Shown here: piece after piece, positions 55,599 through 64,000 of the stretch
Layout: each line of letters opens with the position of its first letter
How positions within the stretch are numbered: the first letter of the stretch is position 1
Assembly (NCBI GenBank): GCA_016342745.1
Contig: JAEINT010000005.1
Location: 186,001-250,000 of the forward strand
Length of the DNA stretch: 64,000 nt
Direction of reading: 5' to 3'
Origin: Labilibaculum sp.
Lineage (GTDB): Bacteria > Bacteroidota > Bacteroidia > Bacteroidales > Marinifilaceae
The notes under the pieces: model-generated
The model's database searches: none
What the model was told of the DNA's origin: nothing
The model's input: the letters and a program-made list of their open reading frames with translations, nothing else
Position numbers and translations under genes: made by a program

Positions 55599-56303
55599 AT
55601 GAATAAATTAATGATATTGATATTAGTCGCATTTGTAAGTGTATTAAGTTACTCTTGCGACGATGAGGTAGATGCTCCTCAGGTTCTCGAGATTTACAAC
55701 GGTTATTTCGTTTATGGCGAAGCAACACAATTTTCTGGTCTTGAGAATAATGCAATAATGGTAAATGGAAGTGTTGTAGGTCAGGCAACAAAGTATATGG
55801 CTTTGGGTAGTGGAACACTAGTTGTTAGTCATGAAAATAATTCAACTGCAGATTTACCCAATTCAACAGGCTTTGGATTGAATTCAGCAGATGAATTTGT
55901 TGTTGGTGGAGATCCGATTGCTTTTACCGATACGCCAGGGAATTATTTTTTCCGTTCCGATACAATTGCAAAAACAGTTTCTTTTGTGGCGATTGATAGC
56001 TGGGGAATTATTGGAAGTGGAACACCTGGCGGTTGGGATGAGGATACCAATATGGCACTAGAATCATCTGATAATGGAGAGTTTGTTTACACAGTTACAG
56101 CTGATTTAGTTGGTGATGAATGGTTGAAGTTTAGAGCAAATGACCAATGGGCACCGCAGCTTGGTGTTACTGATGGAAGCTTAGCCTTGCGATTATTTGA
56201 CTCGGAATCCGATCCTAGCTCAATTCAGGTGCCTGAATCAGGTAACTATACCGTAAAATTAATCTTAGGTGCTGAGTTTAGATATGAATTAAACAAGAAT
56301 TAA
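55599..56303 (+). CDS. SusE/SusF-like starch-binding outer membrane lipoprotein
   Basis: 234 residues, shorter than SusE or SusF. The lipobox is SYSC after 19 residues. The C-terminal half carries a starch-binding module: WGIIGSGTPGGWDEDTNM, then EWLKFRANDQWAPQLG and SGNYTVKLILG, which matches the SusE/SusF CBM pattern (GDATPGGWD-type). The N-terminal half (VLEIYNGYFVYGEA) is a second, weaker module. One binding module rather than two or three makes it a minimal form. It is placed exactly where SusE would be. Confidence 0.8.
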   Translation: MNKLMILILVAFVSVLSYSCDDEVDAPQVLEIYNGYFVYGEATQFSGLENNAIMVNGSVVGQATKYMALGSGTLVVSHENNSTADLPNSTGFGLNSADEFVVGGDPIAFTDTPGNYFFRSDTIAKTVSFVAIDSWGIIGSGTPGGWDEDTNMALESSDNGEFVYTVTADLVGDEWLKFRANDQWAPQLGVTDGSLALRLFDSESDPSSIQVPESGNYTVKLILGAEFRYELNKN

Positions 56304-56377
56304 AGTTGCCGAAAGGCATTTTATAAAGACATTTCACCTTATTAGCCTTGGGTGGGATAAATTAGAAATTTAAGATA

Positions 56378-56408
56378 AAGATGTTCGCCTTTCTGAGGCG
56401 AACATCTT
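56378..56408 (+). other. Strong intercistronic hairpin between the SusE-like gene and GH97
   Basis: A 12-bp stem (56378-56389, ATGTTCGCC core, with 56397-56408) and 7-nt loop, but only AAATTTA after it. With no T run it is more likely an mRNA stabiliser or processing site than a terminator; it may set the ratio of GH97 to SusCD. Confidence 0.5.
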
Positions 56409-56479
56409 AAATTTATACTCCAAAGGATCTTTTTCCTATTGGATTTTTCAGTTTTATTAACAACTAGCTAAAAACTACT

Positions 56480-58555
56480 ATGAAATTTAAATCAATTCTT
56501 TGCCTTGTTGCTGGTTTAGCAATCTTATTAGCATCGTGTGCTAAAGGCGAATTTGTGAAAAATGTTAATTCACCAGATGGAAAAATTAGTCTTCAATTTT
56601 ATCTGGAAGAAGGACAATCTACCTACGGGCTTTCATTCAATGGAAAACCAATAATCGAACCTTCAAAATTAGGCTTCGATTTCCAGAATATGCCATCCAT
56701 TGATAAAGGGTGGAAAATTGCAAGCACTCAGTTGCTGCCAGGTAATTCAACATGGGAGATGCAATGGGGAGAAAAAAGAGTAGTGAAGGATCATTTCAAT
56801 CAATTGATTGTAAAATTAGAAGAGGAGAATGCACCCAATCGAAAAATGAATTTGGTGTTTAAGGTGTATAACGACGGTATAGGATTTCGTTATGTATTTC
56901 CTAAGCAGGAAGCAATGAGAGAGTTGATCATTACTGATGAAAATACGCAATTTAACTTGACTGGAGATCATAAAGTATGGTGGATTCCGGGAGATTGGGA
57001 TATTTATGAGCACTTGTATCATACCACACAATTTACAGGTATAGATGCTACCGCTTTACGCGCAAATGATAATTTGGCACAAACTTCTATTCCTGAAAAT
57101 GCTGTAAATACTCCTGTTACCATGAAAACGGCAGAAGGTATTTACCTAAGTTTCCACGAAGCAAATTTGACTGATTACGCAGGCATGACTTTGAAGGTAA
57201 ACAAAGAAGAACTGATGTTGGAAAGTGAATTGGTTGGATCTGATCGAACTGGTTATAAAGTAAAAAGAACACTTCCTTTTAGTACGCCATGGAGAACGAT
57301 TCAAATATCAGAATCTGCAGGTGGATTAATAGAATCCGACTTGATCGTGAACTTGAATGAACCAAATGAAATTGGATCGGTTGATTATTTTAAGCCGATG
57401 AAATACGTTGGTATTTGGTGGGATATGCACGTTGGAACCAAGTCGTGGGATAAAGCAAGTGGCAAACATGGTGCGACAACAGAATATGCAAAAGAATTGA
57501 TTAATTTTGCTGCAGAGAATAACATTGGTGGAATTTTAGTTGAAGGATGGAATACAGGTTGGGAACATTGGATCGGTTTCGAAGATCGTGAAGGTGTATT
57601 TGATTTTGTGACGCCATATGATGACTATGATTTGAAAGAAGTGGTTCGTTACGGAAAAGAAAAAGGTGTTGAATTGATTATGCATCACGAAACTTCTGCG
57701 GCTCCAAGAACTTACAACCAGCAGATGGATACGGCATATCAATTAATGAATTCTTTGGGAATTCACTCCGTAAAAACTGGTTACGTAGGAAAAATCATCC
57801 CGAAAGGGGAATATCACCACGGACAGTGGATGGTGAATAATTACCGACGAGCTGTTGAAACGGGAGCGAAATACAAAGTAGCAATTAATGCACATGAGCC
57901 GATTAAGGCAACAGGTTTGCGAAGAACTTATCCAAATGCAATTGCTCGTGAGGGCTTGCGCGGACAAGAATTTAATGCTTGGGCAAGCGATGGCGGAAAT
58001 CCACCAGAACATTTGCCAATTGTTGCCTTTACAAGAATGTTAGCGGGTCCAATTGATTATACTCCTGGTATTTTCAATATCAAATTAACTCCTCATAAGC
58101 CAAACAATCAGGTGAATACAACAATTGCTCAGCAATTGGCTTTGTATGTGGTAATTAATAGCCCAATTCAAATGGTTCCCGATTTAATTGAGAACTACAA
58201 AGGAAATGATGCTTTTCAGTTCATTCGAGATGTAGCTGTTAACTGGGAAACAAGCAAGGTGCTAAATGGAGAAGTTGGTGATTTTGTGACTATCGCTCGA
58301 AAAGATCGTAACTCTGAAAATTGGTTTATTGGTTCAATTACCGATGAGAATGCACGTGATATGAATCTGAGTTTAGATTTTCTTACAAAAGGAAAGAAAT
58401 ACAAGGCAACTTTATATTTAGATGGCAAAAATGCGCATTGGGACAAAAATCCTACAGCCTTTCAGATTATAAATAAAGAGGTTGACAGTACTTCAAAATT
58501 AGAATTTCATTTGGCTGAAGGTGGTGGAGCTGCCATTAGTTTGATTGAATTATAA
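56480..58555 (+). CDS. susB: GH97 alpha-glucosidase, SusB type
   Basis: 691 residues. A lipoprotein-like leader ends ILLASC. The catalytic glutamates E404 (MHHETS), E473 (AHEPIKATG) and E497 (RGQEFNAW) have spacings of 69 and 24 residues, the same as E439, E508 and E532 of B. thetaiotaomicron SusB. E491 fits the fourth ligand, E526. This places it in the inverting, Ca-dependent branch rather than the retaining one, which uses an Asp nucleophile. It releases glucose from maltooligosaccharides in the periplasm. It is last in the sus locus; a terminator follows. Confidence 0.93.
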   Translation: MKFKSILCLVAGLAILLASCAKGEFVKNVNSPDGKISLQFYLEEGQSTYGLSFNGKPIIEPSKLGFDFQNMPSIDKGWKIASTQLLPGNSTWEMQWGEKRVVKDHFNQLIVKLEEENAPNRKMNLVFKVYNDGIGFRYVFPKQEAMRELIITDENTQFNLTGDHKVWWIPGDWDIYEHLYHTTQFTGIDATALRANDNLAQTSIPENAVNTPVTMKTAEGIYLSFHEANLTDYAGMTLKVNKEELMLESELVGSDRTGYKVKRTLPFSTPWRTIQISESAGGLIESDLIVNLNEPNEIGSVDYFKPMKYVGIWWDMHVGTKSWDKASGKHGATTEYAKELINFAAENNIGGILVEGWNTGWEHWIGFEDREGVFDFVTPYDDYDLKEVVRYGKEKGVELIMHHETSAAPRTYNQQMDTAYQLMNSLGIHSVKTGYVGKIIPKGEYHHGQWMVNNYRRAVETGAKYKVAINAHEPIKATGLRRTYPNAIAREGLRGQEFNAWASDGGNPPEHLPIVAFTRMLAGPIDYTPGIFNIKLTPHKPNNQVNTTIAQQLALYVVINSPIQMVPDLIENYKGNDAFQFIRDVAVNWETSKVLNGEVGDFVTIARKDRNSENWFIGSITDENARDMNLSLDFLTKGKKYKATLYLDGKNAHWDKNPTAFQIINKEVDSTSKLEFHLAEGGGAAISLIEL

Positions 58556-58577
58556 GCGTTAAAATAATTATTGTGTT

Positions 58578-58615
58578 AAAGTGGCATTCCTTTTTTTAGG
58601 AATGTCACTTTTTTT
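58578..58615 (+). terminator. Intrinsic terminator at the end of the sus locus
   Basis: 13-bp stem with one G-T pair (58578-58590 with 58599-58611), then T. Confidence 0.85.
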
Positions 58616-58740
58616 GTAGCTTCACGCATACTTAATTTTATGAGAATAAATCGACATGCTACTTAAAATCAATACTTTCTATTTTCAGAGAGAATTAGTT
58701 TTACACCAAATAATATTTACACACTAACTTATAAATTGCA

Positions 58741-61700
58741 ATGTTAAAATTGAATGTGAAAATTGCGGTATTTTGTCTTGTCCTGTTTGGGATGATGGGA
58801 AGTGCTTATGCAGAGAAGGATGTGCGTTTAATGCGTTATCCTGATGTAAACAAAAATCAAATTGCCTTTGTATATGCTGGCGATATTTGGACAGTTGATT
58901 CTAATGGTGGCGATGCCAAAAGACTAACTTCGCACAAAGGAATGGAATTGTTTCCAAAAATTTCACCAGATGGACAATGGATTGCTTTTTCGGCTGAATA
59001 TTCAGGCAGTCGTCAAGTATATGTGATGCCATCTGTAGGAGGAACACCTAAGCAATTGACTTATTACAATTCGGTTGGAATGATGCCACCACGTGGAGGA
59101 TTTGATAATGCCATTTTGGATTGGACGCCAGATAGCAAATCAATTTTGGTACGTATGAATCGTACTGCTTTTGGTGAGCGAAACGGAACTTATTACAAAG
59201 TAAGCATAGACGGTGGTCTTGAAGAAGCATTGCAAATTCCAGAAGGTGGATTTGGTGTTTTCTCACCTGATGCCAAGAAAATGTGTTTTGCGCCAATTAG
59301 TCGAGAATTCAGAACATGGAAAAGATACAAAGGTGGACGTGCAGCTGATTTATGGATTTACGATTTGGAAAATGATCAGTCGGAAAGAATTACCAAATTT
59401 GTTGGTTCCGATCAAATACCATCTTGGTATAAAAATGCAATTTACTTTGCTTCCGATCGCGATTTAAAGCTGAACATCTATAAATATGATGTTATTACCA
59501 AAGAAATCAGCCAAATTACACACCATAAAACATTTGATGTGATGTGGCCATCTGGTGAAAATGGACAGTTAGTTTATGAAAATGGTGGGCAATTGTTCAA
59601 GCTAAATCTGGAAACAGGTAAGGAAGAGCGTGTAATTGTAAACATCAATTTCGACAACCCAAACATCCTTCCATATTATACGAATGTTAAGGATTTTATT
59701 CAAGGATCTGCTGTTTCTCCATCCGGAAAACGAGCTTTGTTCGATGCGAGAGGAGATATTTTTTCAGTTCCAGCAAAGAATGGTCCAAGCCTGAATCTTA
59801 CGCAAACACAAGGTGTTCGTGAAACGGCTCCATCTTGGTCACCAAATGGAAAATACATTTCTTACTACTCCGATGCTACTGGTGAATACGAAATTTACTT
59901 GTTAGAGAATAAAAAAGGAGCAAAGGCAAAGCAAGTTACTTTTGGTTCTTCTAATTGGATGTACAATCCGACTTGGTCACCAAATAGTAAATACCTGTTA
60001 TTCTTCGATCGCAGCTTAAAATTGAAATATTTAGATGTTGAAAAAGGAGAGCTTAAAGTTGTTGATACGGCAAATCGTAACGAACTAACAGATTTTTCTT
60101 TTTCTCCAGATTCAGATTGGATTACTTACGTTAAGGATAGCAGAAACGATCAGGGAGCAGTTTGGGTACACCAAATTTCTACTGATAAAAAATATCAGTT
60201 AACTGATGATACTTTTGGGGATTCATCACCTGTTTTTTCTAAGGATGGAAACTTTATCTATTTCCTTTCTAACAGAGATTTTAATCTTGATTTTTCAAGT
60301 TTTGAGTTCAACTATTTGTACAATAATGCGACTCGTATTTTTGCCATGTCTTTAAAAGCAGACGGACCAAAATTATTTGCTTTGAAAAATGATGTAGAAG
60401 AGGTAAAAGAGGAAGCTAAAGCTGTTGATTCGAAGAAAAAATCGAAGAAGGAAGCTCCAAAAGCAGAAGACAAAATAAAAGTTACTATTGATGTAGAAGG
60501 AATTACCAATCGAATTGCAGTTTTTCCATTGTCTTCAGGAAATTACAGAAATTTAGACGCTGTTGATAGCGGTATTCTATACACTAGTGGTGGAGCGCTA
60601 CATCATTATACAATTGAGAAAAAGAAAGATGATGTAATCTTGGATCGCGTTTCAAACTACTCTCTTGCAGGAAATGGCGATAAAATCATGTATCGTACAG
60701 ATTCTACTTATGGTATTACTGATTTATTGGCAGGACAAAAAGCAGATGCTGGAAAATTAAGTTTGGATGATTTGGATATGAAGATCGACCCAAAGAAAGA
60801 ATGGGCTCAGATTTATACTGATGGATGGAGAATTTTCCGTGATTACTATTACGTAGCAAATTTACAAGGTGTAGATTGGGCACAAATCAAGAAAAATTAC
60901 AACCAGTTGATGCCATATGTAAGTCATCGTGCTGATTTGGATTATATTTTGGGTGAGATCATTTCTGAAACCAATACTGGTCACGCTTACGTAAATTATG
61001 GTGATTTTGAGAAAGTGAAACCATTAAAATCAGGTTTATTAGGGGCAAAACTGAAATTGGATGCTACTTCTGGTCGATACATGATCTCGAAAATTTATCA
61101 TGGAGAAAATTGGACGCCTAACAGAAGATCTCCGTTAACTGAGCAAGGTGTGAACGTTAATGAAGGAGATTATTTACTAAGTATCAATGGTCACGAATTA
61201 ACAAAAGGCGTGAATCCATATGTGTATTTGGAAAATCAACTGGGTAAAATGGTTGAGATTACCGTAAATAGTAAGCCTGTATTAGAAGGCGCCAAAACTT
61301 ATACCATTAAGCCAATCGAAAGCGAATTGGAGTTGATGTATTTGAATTGGGTAAATGAGCGTCGTGAGATGGTTGACAAACTATCGGGCGGAAAGATTGG
61401 TTACATTCATGTGCCTAACACTGCCGTAGAAGGTAATCGTGAATTGCACCGAGGAATGTATGCTTACCATACAAAACAAGCTTTAATTATCGATGATCGT
61501 TACAACGGTGGTGGATTTATTCCGGGACATATGGCAGATCTGCTTGATAGAGATGTATTGTCTTATTGGCACAGAAGAGGCCTAGAGGCTTCACAAACAC
61601 CAGGAGTTGCTCACGATGGACCAAAGGCCATGTTGATTAACTCTTATTCTTCTTCGGGAGGAGATGCTTTCCCATACTATTTTAGAAAGAAAGGTCTAGG

Positions 61701-62016
61701 GAAATTGATCGGAACTCGTACTTGGGGAGGATTAGTTGGAATGTCAGGTAATGCAGGTTTAGTTGATGGTGGTTATATTGCAGTTCCTCGTTTCGGTATT
61801 TTCGATGAAAATCAGAAATGGATTATCGAGGGTATCGGTGTTTATCCTGATGTTGAAGTATACGATGAGCCACATTTGGTGGCAAAAGGAATTGATCCTT
61901 GTGTAAAAGAAGCAGTAGAAATGCTACTGAAAGAATTGGAGAATGCACCTAAAAAAGAGGTAACGGCTCCAGCAGATCCTAATCGTTCGAATTGGATAGA
62001 AGAGGATGTGAAGTAA
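58741..62016 (+). CDS. Tricorn-like S41 protease with WD/propeller domains
   Basis: 1091 residues. The signal peptide ends SAYA. Two beta-propeller domains follow (residues about 30-330 and 330-560, with DPD-repeat forms such as SPDGQWIAFSAE and SPNGKYISYYSD). A Lys/Glu-rich linker comes near 545-580. The S41 core has TGHAYVNYGD (probable catalytic His), a PDZ-like domain and NSYSSSGGDAFPYYF with the probable catalytic Ser. It resembles archaeal Tricorn and degrades peptides, here in the periplasm. It has no clear link to the sus genes, from which a terminator separates it. Confidence 0.9.
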   Translation: MLKLNVKIAVFCLVLFGMMGSAYAEKDVRLMRYPDVNKNQIAFVYAGDIWTVDSNGGDAKRLTSHKGMELFPKISPDGQWIAFSAEYSGSRQVYVMPSVGGTPKQLTYYNSVGMMPPRGGFDNAILDWTPDSKSILVRMNRTAFGERNGTYYKVSIDGGLEEALQIPEGGFGVFSPDAKKMCFAPISREFRTWKRYKGGRAADLWIYDLENDQSERITKFVGSDQIPSWYKNAIYFASDRDLKLNIYKYDVITKEISQITHHKTFDVMWPSGENGQLVYENGGQLFKLNLETGKEERVIVNINFDNPNILPYYTNVKDFIQGSAVSPSGKRALFDARGDIFSVPAKNGPSLNLTQTQGVRETAPSWSPNGKYISYYSDATGEYEIYLLENKKGAKAKQVTFGSSNWMYNPTWSPNSKYLLFFDRSLKLKYLDVEKGELKVVDTANRNELTDFSFSPDSDWITYVKDSRNDQGAVWVHQISTDKKYQLTDDTFGDSSPVFSKDGNFIYFLSNRDFNLDFSSFEFNYLYNNATRIFAMSLKADGPKLFALKNDVEEVKEEAKAVDSKKKSKKEAPKAEDKIKVTIDVEGITNRIAVFPLSSGNYRNLDAVDSGILYTSGGALHHYTIEKKKDDVILDRVSNYSLAGNGDKIMYRTDSTYGITDLLAGQKADAGKLSLDDLDMKIDPKKEWAQIYTDGWRIFRDYYYVANLQGVDWAQIKKNYNQLMPYVSHRADLDYILGEIISETNTGHAYVNYGDFEKVKPLKSGLLGAKLKLDATSGRYMISKIYHGENWTPNRRSPLTEQGVNVNEGDYLLSINGHELTKGVNPYVYLENQLGKMVEITVNSKPVLEGAKTYTIKPIESELELMYLNWVNERREMVDKLSGGKIGYIHVPNTAVEGNRELHRGMYAYHTKQALIIDDRYNGGGFIPGHMADLLDRDVLSYWHRRGLEASQTPGVAHDGPKAMLINSYSSSGGDAFPYYFRKKGLGKLIGTRTWGGLVGMSGNAGLVDGGYIAVPRFGIFDENQKWIIEGIGVYPDVEVYDEPHLVAKGIDPCVKEAVEMLLKELENAPKKEVTAPADPNRSNWIEEDVK

Positions 62017-62053
62017 ATTAAAAATCATTCAGCTTTCGCTGATAAAATAATAG

Positions 62054-62080
62054 AGGAGCACCAATCGGTGCTCCTTTTTT
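62054..62080. terminator. Intrinsic terminator after the Tricorn-like gene
   Basis: Perfect stem GGAGCACC (62055-62062) with GGTGCTCC (62067-62074), loop AATC, then six T. It lies between convergent genes. Confidence 0.85.
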
Positions 62081-62121
62081 ATTCTGTTTTTTTGGATATG
62101 AATAAGAGAATTGTATTGTAG

Positions 62122-62616
62122 TTAGGTGTGTAACTCAATGTCATTAGAGCTGTTTACATTTATATTGCTATTTTTAATTGGCATCATAAAAATAATAAAG
62201 GCAATAGCTCCAATTATTACTAATCTTATAAAAAGGTGATAGAAAAAAATGTTCTTAAGCTTAAAGTATTTGTATCCTGTAATAATAATACCAATGGAAT
62301 TAGCTGCTAAACCAAAAGTGAAAAGTTCGGGCCAAAATGGATAATGTTGAAGTTTAAACAATATTGCAACAAGGAGTACAGGCAAAGCAAAACTGCTTAT
62401 TTTTACCTCTAAAGAATCAACAATATTTTCTTTAAACAGAAATGTTTTAAGGCGTAAAGCTAAGCCTTGATTTACGGCTAAATAATATAAGAAATAATAA
62501 TTCGCTAAAACGATTATAGAAATAGTTAATAATTCCCCACTAAATGGAATATGAAGCGTTTTCAAGAGGATTGATAAGCTAGCCATAAAAATGGCAAGTA
62601 GTTCTATTTTTTTCAT
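62122..62616 (-). CDS. GldL-like four-helix membrane protein
   Basis: 164 residues with four hydrophobic helices. The helix-turn motifs LLKTLHIPFSGELLTIS and ILFKLQHYPFWPELFTFG repeat the K-x-x-H-x-P-F/W pattern of the GldL gliding/type IX secretion protein N-terminus. GldL itself is longer and has a cytoplasmic domain, which is absent here. It is probably a relative of unknown function. The gene is alone on the minus strand. Confidence 0.55.
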   Translation of the reverse strand: MKKIELLAIFMASLSILLKTLHIPFSGELLTISIIVLANYYFLYYLAVNQGLALRLKTFLFKENIVDSLEVKISSFALPVLLVAILFKLQHYPFWPELFTFGLAANSIGIIITGYKYFKLKNIFFYHLFIRLVIIGAIAFIIFMMPIKNSNINVNSSNDIELHT

Positions 62617-62963
62617 AGATCTTGTTTAGGATTGATTTTAACATTTAGGATGTTTTTTCTCATTATTCAAACTTTTAAGATGTGTAAAATTATTTAATAC
62701 ACGTTTTATTTTTGTAGTAACATGTATTCAAATCTAATACTATTAATTAACGCATTGTAAAATAGAACTTATTTTAAAAGCATTCTAAGTTAAAAGAGAC
62801 CATCGCTCTATTTTTAATTTTTTCTATAAAATATCTCTCCACTTTTATCCCCTAAAAATCCATTAAAAACATGTGAAATTTTAGTTACGACTAAAAAGAA
62901 TAAATCTATTAAGCATAATAGCTTCTAGGTGAATATTTATTGGTATTTTGAGACAAATAAAAA
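62617..62963. other. Intergenic region between divergent genes
   Basis: 347 nt, AT-rich. A TAnnTTTG box (TATTTTTG) is at 62707-62714 on the plus strand; no good TTTG partner is seen, and it would leave a 5' leader of about 240 nt. No gene or repeat recognised. Confidence 0.35.
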
Positions 62964-63560
62964 ATGATAATTATGATTCTAACTATTTCGAATTGGTGGA
63001 CTGACATGAACTTGGTTGAACAAGTTTTTTGGGGAATTGCCATTCTCTTTTCATTCTTTTTCGTCATTCAAACAGTATTGACCTTTTTTGGCGGTGATGT
63101 GGATGATATGGATGTTGATGGAGATGCTGATACAGCTGTGGATACTGATGGAGGTATCGATTTTCAATTTCTAAGTCTTAAAAACCTGATTGCCTTTTTC
63201 ACCATATTTGGATGGACAGGTATTATTTGTCTTCATTCAGGATTTGGACCAGGGATTTCTGCCTTAATTGCTACTGGAGCAGGATTAATAATGATGTTGA
63301 TCATGGCTTCTATCATGTATTTTATGGGGAAACTGGTTGAAGATGGTACTTTGAAAATGAAAAATGCCATTGGTAAATCAGGGAGTGTTTATCTGCCGAT
63401 TCCTGCAAAAAGAGCAGGTATGGGAAAAGTTCAAATTCAAGTTCAGGGATTTCAAACTTTAGATGCAGTAACTGATAATGAAACAGACATTCCAACAGGA
63501 GCAATTGTTGAAGTGGTAGAGATATTAAATAATCAAATTCTAGTTGTAAAACTCAATTAA
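62964..63560 (+). CDS. YqiJ/NfeD-like membrane protein with OB-fold domain
   Basis: 198 residues. Two or three membrane helices occur near 17-43, 70-92 and 95-118. An acidic, Asp-rich loop (GGDVDDMDVDGDADTAVDTD) lies between the first two. The C-terminal 70 residues look like an OB fold (SGSVYLPIPAKRAGMGKVQIQ, by parts; GAIVEVVEILNNQILVV). This layout is that of YqiJ, the usual partner of YqiK flotillin in Gram-negatives. The flotillin gene begins 13 nt after the stop, which supports the call. Confidence 0.8.
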   Translation: MIIMILTISNWWTDMNLVEQVFWGIAILFSFFFVIQTVLTFFGGDVDDMDVDGDADTAVDTDGGIDFQFLSLKNLIAFFTIFGWTGIICLHSGFGPGISALIATGAGLIMMLIMASIMYFMGKLVEDGTLKMKNAIGKSGSVYLPIPAKRAGMGKVQIQVQGFQTLDAVTDNETDIPTGAIVEVVEILNNQILVVKLN

Positions 63561-63573
63561 TTAATAAAACACT

Positions 63574-64000
63574 ATGGGAGAATATGTAGTTTTTCTTTTT
63601 GCCGCAGCGGCAATTTTCATCTTTGTGATGATCGTTTCGTTTTTTAAACGTTACAAAAGATGTCCATCCGATCGAATATTGGTTGTGTATGGTAAAGTTG
63701 GTAAAGGGGTTGGAACAGAATCTCGTTCAGCAAAATGTATTCATGGTGGAGCTGCCTTTATTTGGCCAGTTATTCAAGATTATGCATTTTTAGATTTAAC
63801 ACCAATTTCAATTGAAATTAATTTAACGAATGCCTTAAGTAAGCAGAACATTCGTGTTGATGTTCCTTCACGATTTACTGTTGGTATTTCTACAGAGTCA
63901 GGGGTAATGACCAATGCTGCAGAGCGCTTGTTAGGTTTATCTCAAGATGATATCAGTAACCTGGCGAAAGATATTATTTTCGGTCAGTTGCGTTTGGTTG
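63574..64000 (+). CDS. Flotillin/YqiK-like SPFH protein (5' part)
   Basis: Starts at ATG 63574 and runs off the window (142 codons seen). An N-terminal membrane helix (about 5-22, FLFAAAAIFIFVMIVSFF) is followed by KRYKRCPSDRILVVYGKVG, IHGGAAFIWPVIQDYAFLDL and VPSRFTVGIS, the start of the SPFH domain of flotillins. The protein scaffolds membrane microdomains and is probably paired with the YqiJ-like protein encoded just upstream. Confidence 0.85.
   Translation, partial: MGEYVVFLFAAAAIFIFVMIVSFFKRYKRCPSDRILVVYGKVGKGVGTESRSAKCIHGGAAFIWPVIQDYAFLDLTPISIEINLTNALSKQNIRVDVPSRFTVGISTESGVMTNAAERLLGLSQDDISNLAKDIIFGQLRLV

Overview
The window looks like chromosomal DNA of a low-GC member of the Bacteroidota, probably an anaerobic or facultative marine or gut type; Marinilabiliales is a guess, not a demonstration. 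Evidence: SusC/SusD genes with a SusR-type regulator, promoter boxes of the TAnnTTTG class, mostly A-rich rather than Shine-Dalgarno leaders before starts, a fused E1 alpha/beta dehydrogenase, and a glycyl radical enzyme with its activase. I saw no rRNA, tRNA, CRISPR array, prophage or replication origin.

Layout. 1-8.9 kb: the tail of an outer-membrane protein, a STAND/NACHT-type NTPase, a 1334-residue exported protein of 17 TPR-like repeats, a SpmA-SpmB-like membrane protein and a small S4 RNA-binding protein. 9-13.6 kb: an SRPBCC protein divergent from a 2-oxoacid dehydrogenase E2 and fused E1 pair, with a near-perfect 20-nt palindrome between them, then a flavodoxin. 14-19.7 kb: a glycyl radical activase, a HypD-like glycyl radical enzyme and an exported dipeptidyl peptidase IV, suggesting use of proline- or hydroxyproline-containing peptides. 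19.8-22.6 kb: an accessory stretch with a REP-associated transposase (RAYT) that carries REP-like palindromes inside its own coding sequence, then two orphan genes (one HEPN-like) bordered by related short palindromic sites. 22.8-25.1 kb: a NifX-like protein with an exported partner, and a YtxH/holin-like/small-protein cassette.

25.3-39.4 kb holds an almost complete branched-chain amino acid pathway: ilvD, ilvB, ilvN, ilvC, leuA, leuC, leuD, a second LeuA-like or citramalate-synthase-like gene, leuB and ilvA. Two tandem leader-peptide attenuators precede ilvD and a third precedes leuA. Each has a short ORF rich in Ile/Val/Leu codons, an intrinsic terminator, and an antiterminator arm at or near the leader stop codon that pairs with the 5' arm of the terminator. 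This is the strongest regulatory signal in the window: starvation for Ile/Val (or Leu/Ile) should stall the leader ribosome and permit read-through. The transaminase IlvE is not here.

39.4-46.7 kb: two tandem prolyl-oligopeptidase paralogues on the minus strand, divergent from a TldD/TldE-type pair whose TldD carries a twin-arginine leader. 46.9-49 kb: an exported esterase and an exported polysaccharide deacetylase. 49.2-58.6 kb: a starch/maltodextrin utilisation locus (SusR-like regulator, SusC, SusD, SusE/F-like lipoprotein, SusB-type GH97 alpha-glucosidase) with no GH13 amylase in view. 58.7-64 kb: a Tricorn-like S41 protease, a GldL-like membrane protein, and a YqiJ-like protein followed by a truncated flotillin. 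Several ORFs that open with TTG or GTG are given here with shorter, better supported ATG starts.
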